Shown: positions 1-6,008 of the stretch, piece by piece
How the letters are laid out: each line of letters starts with the position of its first letter
How positions within the stretch are numbered: the first letter of the stretch is position 1
Origin: an uncultured Opitutia bacterium
GTDB lineage: Bacteria; Verrucomicrobiota; Verrucomicrobiae; Opitutales; MB11C04
DNA: 8,096 nucleotides
Direction: 5' to 3'
NCBI GenBank assembly: GCA_913048545.1
Contig: CAJWWH010000075.1
Span: forward strand, 1 to 8,096
The notes under the pieces: generated by a model
Told to the model about the DNA's origin: nothing
Database searches by the model: none
What the model saw: only the letters and a program-made list of their open reading frames with translations
Translations under genes and position numbers: made by a program

Positions 1-1177
1 TCTTAACTTTGGATACCACCTCATTCGCTTTTTCACGTGCCTCTTCAATCGAATCTGCCCGACCAAGTGCCACCCCCATTCTCCTTTGCCCATGCACTTC
101 GGGTTTTCCAAAAAGGCGAAGCTGGGTATCTGGGGCAAGAAGAGCCTGATCCAGATTACCAAAAGAAACATTTTCCGATTTGCCCTCCACTAAAATTACA
201 CTGGATGCGGATGGGCCAAATTGGCGAATAACCGGTATGGGCAGACCAAGGATTGCCCGTGCATGAAGTGCGAACTGGGATAAATCCTGAGAAATCATGG
301 TAACCATTCCCGTATCGTGAGGACGGGGTGAAACCTCACTGAACAGAACCTCCTCCCCTTTGATAAAAAGTTCCACTCCAAAGACACCGTATCCGCCCAG
401 GGCATCGGTGATTGCGTGTGCATATCTCATTGCTTCCTGTTGTGCAGTTACCGACATCGGTTGCGGTTGCCAGGATTCACGGTAATCCCCGTCTACCTGA
501 ATATGCCCGATTGGGTCGCAAAAAGAGGTCCCACCAGCATGCCGAACGGTTAACTGCGTGATCTCATAATCAAATTCCACAAAGCCTTCCACGATAACCT
601 TGCCTCCCCCGGATCGGCCACCTTCCTGAGCATACTTCCATGCCTTCTCAATCTGATCGGATGAGCGGATTGTGCTCTGCCCTTTTCCGGAGGAACTCAT
701 GATTGGCTTCACCACGCAGGGCATGCCAATGGTTTCCACGGCCAGCCGAAATTCATCCGCATTGGATGCAAAGCGAAAGGGGGATGTTTTCAGATTAAGT
801 TCCTCCGCAGCCAACCGGCGAATACCCTCCCGGTTCATGGTCAACTGGGTGGCACGGGCAGTGGGAATAACCGTGGTGAATCCGGAGTTTTCCAGCTCGG
901 CCAAAACATCAGTGGCAATGGCTTCGACCTCCGGCACAACCAGGTCAGGTTGTTCCTGTTCGATTACCCGTTTGAGTTCCCCGGCATCAAGCATCGAAAT
1001 CACATGAGCCCGGTCCGCCACCTGCATGGCCGGAGCGTCAGGGTAGGAATCCACCGCAATCACCTCCGCCCCAAATCGTTGCAGTTCAATCACGACCTCC
1101 TTACCGAGTTCTCCGCTCCCGCAGAGAAGAACTTTTTTGGCTAAATGGGTAAAGGGAGTTCCGATCGAAATTGACAT
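1..1177 (-). CDS. purT: Formate-dependent phosphoribosylglycinamide formyltransferase (GAR transformylase 2), C-terminus cut by window edge
   Basis: PurT is a cytoplasmic ATP-grasp enzyme. It uses formate and ATP, through formyl phosphate, to formylate GAR in the third step of purine synthesis. Translated from the ATG at 1177-1175, the frame is open for 392 codons to the window edge. E. coli PurT is also 392 residues, so only a few C-terminal residues should be missing. Visible features in order are the N-terminal nucleotide-fold motif GSGELGKEV (20-28), DAPAMQVA (47-54), [15 protein letters not shown] (113-127), the ATP-binding loop SSSGKGQ (161-167), [11 protein letters not shown] (229-239), and the acidic Mg-ATP ligands E269 (GVELF) and E281 ([11 protein letters not shown]). 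Near-continuous similarity to the remembered E. coli sequence makes the call very safe. No clear Shine-Dalgarno precedes the ATG. The 46-base gap to the upstream small gene on the same strand suggests co-transcription. Confidence 0.97.
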   Translation of the reverse strand, partial: MSISIGTPFTHLAKKVLLCGSGELGKEVVIELQRFGAEVIAVDSYPDAPAMQVADRAHVISMLDAGELKRVIEQEQPDLVVPEVEAIATDVLAELENSGFTTVIPTARATQLTMNREGIRRLAAEELNLKTSPFRFASNADEFRLAVETIGMPCVVKPIMSSSGKGQSTIRSSDQIEKAWKYAQEGGRSGGGKVIVEGFVEFDYEITQLTVRHAGGTSFCDPIGHIQVDGDYRESWQPQPMSVTAQQEAMRYAHAITDALGGYGVFGVELFIKGEEVLFSEVSPRPHDTGMVTMISQDLSQFALHARAILGLPIPVIRQFGPSASSVILVEGKSENVSFGNLDQALLAPDTQLRLFGKPEVHGQRRMGVALGRADSIEEAREKANEVVSKVK

Positions 1178-1223
1178 CGTATCACTTTACAAGAGCAGAG
1201 GCCTTAATGGTCGAGCCAAAAAA

Positions 1224-1415
1224 TTAATCTTCCGTTTCTTCAAGGGTTGCCCCTTTGATCAGCCGGCAAAACTCCTTCTTTGAAACTTCGATTACATCTG
1301 ATTCTTTAAACTTCGATTTGTGCGAGTGTTTATACTGAATCGTCATCCGTGCCCACTCCGTAATCCGGTAACTGTCTTTTCCTTTCACCCAAACCTGTCC
1401 CTGTTGAAGTTTCAT
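1224..1415 (-). CDS. Small hypothetical protein (63 aa) upstream of purT
   Basis: I do not recognise a named family. The protein starts MKLQQGQVWVKGKDSYRI, has no signal peptide or membrane segment, and is mixed and charged, with a lysine- and histidine-rich middle (YKHSHKSKFKES). Near its C-terminus it reads VSKKEFCRLIKGATLEE. It looks like a small folded beta-type domain and not random translation, and I have a faint memory of similar small proteins in Verrucomicrobiota, which I cannot verify. The frame could extend to a GTG at 1448, but the ATG at 1415 is preferred: it has a weak purine-rich stretch (GAAGAGAT) just before it, and a perfect TATAAT at 1460-1455 would start transcription near 1448, leaving a normal short leader. 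It sits 46 bases upstream of purT on the same strand, so it is probably in the same transcript. A functional link to purine synthesis is only inferred. Confidence 0.6.
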   Translation of the reverse strand: MKLQQGQVWVKGKDSYRITEWARMTIQYKHSHKSKFKESDVIEVSKKEFCRLIKGATLEETED

Positions 1416-1454
1416 ATCTCTTCGGTAGCACAGATTGAAGAAACACACGATTGA

Positions 1455-1460
1455 ATTATA
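1455..1460 (-). promoter_or_regulatory. Candidate -10 box for the small gene-purT transcript
   Basis: On the minus strand the bases read TATAAT, a perfect sigma-70-type -10 hexamer, inside the divergent spacer between the small gene and the RDD gene. Transcription would begin near 1448, about 33 bases before the ATG at 1415. The region 17 bases upstream (CTATTA at 1483-1478) is a poor -35, so the call rests on the -10 box and its location. Confidence 0.35.
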
Positions 1461-1474
1461 AAAAAACCCGAAGG

Positions 1475-1503
1475 TTGTAATAGAACATTAGGGGCGGAAT
1501 AAC
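1475..1503 (+). promoter_or_regulatory. Weak candidate promoter for the RDD gene
   Basis: TTGTAA (1475-1480) and AATAAC (1498-1503) are separated by 17 bases; each matches four of six consensus positions. Transcription would start near 1510, leaving a leader of roughly 10 bases before the ATG at 1520, which also has no properly spaced Shine-Dalgarno. The element overlaps the opposing minus-strand promoter region, so the two directions could compete. This is a pattern match only. Confidence 0.2.
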
Positions 1504-1519
1504 TATCATTAAACACACT

Positions 1520-2005
1520 ATGATCGAAAAAAATAAAATCAGCGAACAAGTTAATCCATTGGCCGGAAGAGGGTCACGTTTAGGAGCCGTAATTATTGAT
1601 TCTATAATAATCATTCCTATTCTTATCGGTATTGCGATTGTTACCGGGTTTTGGGATCACTTCCTACCCCGTGCGATGAATGGGATCCCACTATCCTTAA
1701 ACGAAAACTTGATTGTTTTTTTAGTCGGGCAAAGCCTGTTCCTCATCTTAAACGGGTCACTTCTTGCCAATCACGGACAAACTATTGGCAAGAGAATTAT
1801 GAAGGTTAAAATTGTGGACATGGAAGGCAAGCAGGTCGGTTTCTTGAAACTATATTCACTCCGATACCTAGTTTTTTCTTTAATCAGCCAAATTCCAGTA
1901 GCGGGCGGATTACTTAGCCTGCTTAATATTTTATTTATTTTTGGAAAAGAAAGAAGATGTCTACATGATCGAATTACGGGTACGAAAGTCATGGCGGCAC
2001 ATTGA
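1520..2005 (+). CDS. RDD family integral membrane protein
   Basis: This is a 161-residue inner-membrane protein of the RDD family (PF06271), named for conserved Arg and Asp residues. The molecular role of most members is unproven; some have been linked to transport or stress tolerance. The hallmark pattern is present: GRGSRLGAVIID with R17/R20 and D27 at the start of the first helix, GQTIGKRIMKVKIVD (86-100) after the second helix, and RRCLHDRITGTKVM (145-158) at the end. Three hydrophobic segments fall at about 22-43, 63-83 and 113-141. The length is normal for a single-domain member. The purine-rich stretch AGGGGCGGAA at 1490-1499 lies about 20 bases before the ATG, too far for a classical ribosome site. 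The gene is divergent from the purT pair. Its TGA is followed three bases later by the ATG of a small interrupted membrane-protein gene, which looks translationally coupled to it. Confidence 0.93.
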   Translation: MIEKNKISEQVNPLAGRGSRLGAVIIDSIIIIPILIGIAIVTGFWDHFLPRAMNGIPLSLNENLIVFLVGQSLFLILNGSLLANHGQTIGKRIMKVKIVDMEGKQVGFLKLYSLRYLVFSLISQIPVAGGLLSLLNILFIFGKERRCLHDRITGTKVMAAH

Positions 2006-2008
2006 TTA

Positions 2009-2227
2009 ATGAGCAACCAAAACATTGCCAAGCTTTGGTGGATTTAATTCATCCTTGCATTCAGTTATAATTTATTATGCAGTTCCGCCTTTTTTGAAGA
2101 AAGCGTGGTCATTATGGCGATCACAAATGCAAGTAACATTATACTTGGATTCTGGGGAATGTACCGCCTCAAAAGATCGGTTCTGTTTTCCGAAATCAAA
2201 CGATCGCGAAACAATATCAAAAACTGA
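2009..2227 (+). pseudogene. Small two-helix membrane protein interrupted by an in-frame TAA
   Basis: Reading from the ATG at 2009, three bases after the RDD stop and in the same frame, gives MSNQNIAKLWWI, then TAA at 2045-2047, then 59 further open codons to a TGA at 2225-2227. If the TAA is treated as one missing residue, the 72-residue product is coherent: a first hydrophobic helix at about 9-25 spanning the stop (LWWI-x-FILAFSYNLL), a short acidic loop (FFEES), a second helix at about 32-54 (VVIMAITNASNIILGFWG), and a basic tail (RLKRS ... KRSRNNIKN) that fits the positive-inside rule. One base change would restore sense, for example TTA (Leu) or TCA (Ser). I do not recognise a family. Alternatives are a sequencing error, readthrough, reinitiation at the ATG at 2114 to give a 37-residue one-helix peptide, or chance. 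A two-helix layout on both sides of the stop makes pure chance less likely. Confidence 0.45.
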
Positions 2228-2236
2228 ATGATCAAG

Positions 2237-2293
2237 TTTGATTGGTGAATTAAAATCACTCCTTTTCACCTGTATCCCTTAAGATCAATCAAA
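2237..2293. repeat. Nested inverted repeat in the intergenic region
   Basis: The outer arms TTTGATTG (2237-2244) and CAATCAAA (2286-2293) are perfect over eight bases and extend inward by one wobble and one A-T pair. Inside them, GGTGAA (2244-2249) can pair with TTCACC (2265-2270), a six-base stem with a 15-base loop. The two stems share base 2244 and so partly compete. No T-run follows either stem, so this is not a standard intrinsic terminator. It lies 10 bases after the stop of the interrupted gene and could be a transcript-end structure or a protein-binding site. Confidence 0.3.
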
Positions 2294-2358
2294 ATCTGCA
2301 CATAAATGAGGGTGGCAAGGATTTATCATTTAGCTACAGAAACAAAAATTTAGTTGTA

Positions 2359-2387
2359 TTCTAAAAGAAAAGCGGGCTTTTTATAGG
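2359..2387 (+). promoter_or_regulatory. Weak candidate promoter for the cytochrome operon
   Basis: TTCTAA (2359-2364) and TATAGG (2382-2387) are spaced by 17 bases and match three and four of six sigma-70 consensus positions. Transcription would start near 2394, about 26 bases before the GTG at 2420. The small AAAAG/CTTTT hairpin sits between the two boxes. Support is position and partial match only. Confidence 0.2.
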
Positions 2388-2419
2388 CTCTGTTCCTTAC
2401 TTTTTATCTCCTTCTTATT

Positions 2420-3538
2420 GTGAAACTAACTATTAATTTGAAACTCCTTTTCGCAAGCTTTGCTTTACTTGTGTATAGTTACACCGAATCCACGCTTCAC
2501 GGCAAGGAAAGTTCACCCGAATATGCCTATGCTAAAAATGGGTACTTAACCTTTGATCTAAAACCCTTGGGGAGCATGGATCAACCCCTCGTGTTACGAA
2601 CTTTTGTGCCCACTCTGGGTTTGCCTCAGGATGATGTATTATCCAATCATACCCAAGGACTACCCTCCCCCAAGTACAGTCCAAGCAGTGGAAGAGAAGT
2701 TACCAAGCAATACGAACCTATAGATGGTGTACCCGCAGCGATAGCGGTCAACATGGGAGACACTCTTTCTTATGTTTGGGATACCACCGAATGCCGCCTA
2801 CTCTACGGATGGACCAATGGTTTTTTGGACATGAAAAACTACTGGGGGGATCGGACCAGTGGAAGAAGAAAGGGTTTTGGGTATGTCCCCAGATTATACG
2901 GTTTTGTGTTTTACAAAGCATTGGGAAAACATCCGCTTTCCATCAACGGAAAATCAATTTCCGAATTGGCATCTCTCCAATACCTTGGTTATTCAATTGG
3001 GGCAGACCGACTGCCTGTTTATGACTATGAAGCGGGGACAAGTAAGATCTCAGTCAAAATACAACCCGGCCCGTCCACCCAGACGCTCAGTCTTGCGTTC
3101 TCTTCTAAAAATAATGAAAGTCTTGAGTTTTCATCTCCCAAGACACAGGTCGAAGTAATCAAAAAAACAGCAGGAAAGCTGAGCATTGTCATCCGCCCCA
3201 ACGCAGGAGAGAAATTCTCCGCTGAGGAAAAGAAGGAAGTGATTGAAAAACCGACTCAGGAAATTGGGGAAAAGCTATACACTTCTTTGGGTTGTATTGC
3301 CTGCCATTCCTTGGATGGCGGGAAAAATCACGGCCCCACACTCAAGGGTTCCTTCGGTTCCAAAAGGGAATTCCTCAACGGTTCCTCCCTGATCGTGGAT
3401 GATGCCTATATTCGTGAATCAATTGAAAATCCAATGGCAAAAACGGTTCAAGGATACCTGACTGGGATGATGCCACCCTATAAACTTCAACAGGCTGAAT
3501 ACGATTCTTTGATCATGTTCATCAAGTCCGTACGGTAA
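2420..3538 (+). CDS. Exported protein with uncharacterised N-terminal domain and C-terminal mono-heme cytochrome c domain
   Basis: This is a 372-residue protein, probably periplasmic or membrane-anchored by its N-terminus, and an electron carrier by its heme domain. Residues 1-27 look like a signal sequence (KLLFASFALLVYS core). Residues about 41-230 form a domain I cannot name. It is rich in aromatic and Gly residues, with the conserved-looking stretches GVPAAIAVNMGDTLSYVWD (103-121), CRLLYGWTNGFLDMKNYWG (125-143) and QYLGYSIG (187-194). A Lys/Glu-rich linker (about 260-282) leads to the cytochrome domain (283-372). There C292, C295 and H296 form the CxxCH heme site, GPTLKG follows at 305-310, and M351 in MPPY is the likely distal ligand. 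This domain resembles the one fused to subunit II of caa3-type oxidases (VDDAYIRESI, GY...MPPY...LIMFIKS). The start is a GTG with no Shine-Dalgarno; no upstream in-frame ATG was seen. It lies 19 bases from the next gene, its likely redox partner. Confidence 0.93.
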   Translation: MKLTINLKLLFASFALLVYSYTESTLHGKESSPEYAYAKNGYLTFDLKPLGSMDQPLVLRTFVPTLGLPQDDVLSNHTQGLPSPKYSPSSGREVTKQYEPIDGVPAAIAVNMGDTLSYVWDTTECRLLYGWTNGFLDMKNYWGDRTSGRRKGFGYVPRLYGFVFYKALGKHPLSINGKSISELASLQYLGYSIGADRLPVYDYEAGTSKISVKIQPGPSTQTLSLAFSSKNNESLEFSSPKTQVEVIKKTAGKLSIVIRPNAGEKFSAEEKKEVIEKPTQEIGEKLYTSLGCIACHSLDGGKNHGPTLKGSFGSKREFLNGSSLIVDDAYIRESIENPMAKTVQGYLTGMMPPYKLQQAEYDSLIMFIKSVR

Positions 3539-3557
3539 ACATCACACTCACTTTTTC

Positions 3558-5984
3558 ATGAAAACTTCTATACTTTTTTTCCTCTCTCTGACACCCCACT
3601 TGTTCGCGTCCAGTTACAGCATAGAAAATATGGCTTTCCCGGACGACATGCCCCCCGAGGTGGGCGGGTTGGCATTTGACAATCAGGGAAACCTCTACGC
3701 CTGTCTCCGCCGGGGAGATGTGGTGGTTACGAAACCCGGCAAAGATCCGAAGTCAACCAAATGGAAGGTTTTTGCCACCGGACTTCATAACCCGATGGGA
3801 ATGGTTCTGGTCGCACCTGGTCATATCCTCGTTTCTCAAATGGCTGAACTGACTGAGATCATTGACACCGATCAGGACGGAAAAGCCGACCGCTACAATA
3901 ACTTATCCACCGAATTTGGAATCAGTGGAAATTATCATGAAACCAACGCAATCTGTAGAGACGGTGATGGAGGATATTACATCGCGTTGGGCACGGCATC
4001 CCACAACGGTCCCACTTTTCATACTCCCCGAGGTGACTATTCAAAGGAAGGCAGACGGGGCCGTAACTTCTCATCGAATCAACTCCGCGGATGGGTCGTT
4101 CAGTACGACAAGAATGGAAAACTGACTCCGTTTGCCAGCGGCTTTCGGATGCATAATGGAATTACCCGTTCCCCGGATGGAGAGGTCTGGTGCGGGGATA
4201 ATCAGGGCGACTGGCGCGGCGGGTCTCCCATTTACAATGTCCGCCCGGGTTCGTTCAATGGACACCCTTCCAGTCTGGTCTGGGATCCTGACATGAAGAA
4301 TTTCGGAGTGCCCATTTTCTTGCCCCGAAAAATGCTCGATGATCTGCACAACCACCCATCGGTTCAATTGACGCGGAAATCGATGAGCTCGTGCGGAGAA
4401 CCTTTTATTATCCAAAACGAAAACTTTGGCCCCTTCAATGGACAAATGCTCGTACCCGACGAAAACGGCCGCCGGATCAACCGGATCATGATGGAAAAAG
4501 TCGATGATGCCTGGCAGGGTGCCTCCACCCTTTTTCTCTACACCAAAGAACTGCGGTCAGGCGGGGTACGAATTGCCATGGATCCATCGGGGAAATCGAT
4601 TTACTACGCCTCCACTGCCCGGGGATGGCAAAGACCAGATGAGGGACTGCAAAGAATTACCTACAATGGCAAAACACCCTTCCATGTGAAAGACTTCAAA
4701 CTGACCACAAGCGGATTTAGAATTTGGTTCACCAAGCCTATTAAGGATCCTCAGAAGTTGGCTGAAAAAATAAGCGTGCGCAGTTTTCAGTTTGAATATG
4801 GGTACCGCTACGGGTCCAGTGAGAAAGATAAAAAAGAACACAGGATTCTAAAAGTCTCCGGGAATGGACCCTTTGAAATAAATATCGATGGGCTGGAGGC
4901 GGGAAGAATTTTTGAACTGGAATTCAGTCCGAAAGTACTCTCGATAAAGGGGGAATCCATCAAGGAACCGAGGGTGCAGTATACCCTCAACCGTCTGAAA
5001 CGACCCGACTCCATCCACCCGGCAAGTTTGATTGAATCGGACGACGGTATCGAGGTGAGGATTGCTGGAAAATTCTTTGCCAAATATAATTTTGAGAAAT
5101 TTTCCCAACCGATTATTTGGCCGGTTCAGGCACCGGGTAACATTCGTATGCTTCGTGATTACCCACTCAAAGACGGTACGCCAGGCGAAGCAAAAGACCA
5201 TCCCCATCACCGGGCAATTTTCATTGGCCATCAGGGAATGAGCGGAGCGAATTACTGGCATAACCAAAATAAAAATGCCGGAATTGTGGAACACCTCAAG
5301 GTAATCGAAACCCGCTCCGGGAAAGACCGTGCCCTGATCAAGACATTGAACGCGTGGAAAGATAAAGAAGGGAAAACCATTGGAGCCGATACCCGCACCA
5401 TGACCTTTGGGGGAGACGATATTGCCCGGTTTCTCGATTTGGAAATCAATATGCATGCCACCAATCAGGATATTGTCTTCGAAGAATTCAAGGATGGCTT
5501 CGTGGGAATCCGGACTCATCCAGACCTCCGCCTGAGCCCCAACCCGAAACACGGAGTGGATAAAGTATATGGCCAGGCTCGAAACAGCGAAGGAATCGAA
5601 GGAAAAAATATCTGGGGAAAACGGGCGGACTGGGTGCATTACTACGGAACAATCGAAGGGGAAAAAGCCGGAATCGCATTCTTCAGTCACCCGAGTAACC
5701 TGACCAAGAAGGGTGAGAAATCCTGGTGGCACGCCCGGGATTACGGTCTCATCTCCGCCAATCCATTTGCCCCCATTAAAATTGGCGGTGACGGCGAACA
5801 CACAATCAAAAAAGGGCAAAGTTTGAAACTGCGTTACCGTTTTATTTTTCACCGCGGTCCGGGCAAGGATGCGAAAATTGGCCAGCGGTTTACTGACTAT
5901 GCCAAAGACTCGGGACACCCGACCTCACTCATGCCCGACCACCCGGGGTATCCGGAAAATTATCTTTCCAAGGAATCAAAATAA
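3558..5984 (+). CDS. Exported beta-propeller (sugar-dehydrogenase-like) fused to DUF6807 (PmoA-like) domain
   Basis: This 808-residue protein carries a signal peptide (about 1-18, cleavage near LFASS). Residues about 24-370 are a six-bladed propeller of the glucose/sorbosone-dehydrogenase-like type common in PVC heme proteins. Signs are GGLAFDNQGNLYA (36-48), GLHNPMGM (75-82), a calcium-loop-like DTDQDGKAD (103-111), HETNAICRDGDGGYY (127-141), FRMHNGITRSPDGEVWCGDNQGDW (given here as 196-219) and RSGGVRIAMDPSGKSIYYA (333-351). Residues about 378-480 form the beta-sandwich usually trailing this propeller. Residues about 487-783 are DUF6807 (PF14100): RDYPLKDGTPGEAKDHPHHR (533-552), NSEGIEGKNIWGKRADW (676-692), YYGTIEGEKAGIAFFSHPSN (695-714), WWHARDYGLISANPF (723-737) and RFIFHRG (761-767). 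There is no CxxCH here; the heme domain is in the adjacent upstream gene. PF14100's 'methane oxygenase' label is misleading, and its activity is unknown to me. The ATG has no Shine-Dalgarno. Confidence 0.94.
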   Translation: MKTSILFFLSLTPHLFASSYSIENMAFPDDMPPEVGGLAFDNQGNLYACLRRGDVVVTKPGKDPKSTKWKVFATGLHNPMGMVLVAPGHILVSQMAELTEIIDTDQDGKADRYNNLSTEFGISGNYHETNAICRDGDGGYYIALGTASHNGPTFHTPRGDYSKEGRRGRNFSSNQLRGWVVQYDKNGKLTPFASGFRMHNGITRSPDGEVWCGDNQGDWRGGSPIYNVRPGSFNGHPSSLVWDPDMKNFGVPIFLPRKMLDDLHNHPSVQLTRKSMSSCGEPFIIQNENFGPFNGQMLVPDENGRRINRIMMEKVDDAWQGASTLFLYTKELRSGGVRIAMDPSGKSIYYASTARGWQRPDEGLQRITYNGKTPFHVKDFKLTTSGFRIWFTKPIKDPQKLAEKISVRSFQFEYGYRYGSSEKDKKEHRILKVSGNGPFEINIDGLEAGRIFELEFSPKVLSIKGESIKEPRVQYTLNRLKRPDSIHPASLIESDDGIEVRIAGKFFAKYNFEKFSQPIIWPVQAPGNIRMLRDYPLKDGTPGEAKDHPHHRAIFIGHQGMSGANYWHNQNKNAGIVEHLKVIETRSGKDRALIKTLNAWKDKEGKTIGADTRTMTFGGDDIARFLDLEINMHATNQDIVFEEFKDGFVGIRTHPDLRLSPNPKHGVDKVYGQARNSEGIEGKNIWGKRADWVHYYGTIEGEKAGIAFFSHPSNLTKKGEKSWWHARDYGLISANPFAPIKIGGDGEHTIKKGQSLKLRYRFIFHRGPGKDAKIGQRFTDYAKDSGHPTSLMPDHPGYPENYLSKESK

Positions 5985-6008
5985 TCCGATAATCGGGATC
6001 CATTGTTT

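Larger units (their letters stand above)
2228..2419. other. AT-rich intergenic region before the cytochrome operon
   Basis: No convincing coding sequence is seen here on either strand; short frames lack family-like composition. With the interrupted gene, it means no intact gene lies between 2006 and 2419. Contents are an inverted repeat (TTTGATTG 2237-2244 with CAATCAAA 2286-2293) enclosing a smaller hairpin (GGTGAA 2244-2249 with TTCACC 2265-2270), a short AAAAG-CGGG-CTTTT hairpin at 2368-2381, and a weak promoter-like pair. The region ends in a pyrimidine-rich tract directly before the GTG at 2420. It probably holds the end of the RDD transcript and the promoter of the downstream operon. 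Confidence 0.6.

Noticed and set aside
1416..1448. GTG start at 1448 for the small gene upstream of purT
   Set aside because: The likely -10 box at 1460-1455 would place the transcript start at about 1448, leaving no leader, and the extra 11 residues look unlike an N-terminus. The ATG at 1415 is better placed.
2025..2231. A 68-codon plus-strand frame overlapping the interrupted gene
   Set aside because: Its translation is a mixed string with no helix or motif pattern, while the frame starting at 2009 gives consistent membrane helices on both sides of its single stop.
2368..2382. AAAAG-CGGG-CTTTT hairpin with T-run as an intrinsic terminator
   Set aside because: The stem is only five mostly A-T pairs, too weak to call, and it lies within the probable promoter of the downstream operon.
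4848..5918. A 356-codon open frame on the minus strand
   Set aside because: It lies entirely antisense to the propeller-DUF6807 gene, whose plus-strand frame has continuous family motifs. The antisense protein has no recognisable domain and is a composition shadow.
3558..5984. Reading the DUF6807 half as particulate methane monooxygenase subunit A
   Set aside because: The 'PmoA' label of this Pfam family is a naming accident. The protein is an exported soluble type with no transmembrane bundle as in true PmoA, so methane oxidation is not supported.
6003..6008. TTG start at 6003 for the TIM-barrel gene
   Set aside because: The ATG two codons later gives the normal barrel N-terminus (MKFALCNE) and residue numbering matching known epimerases.
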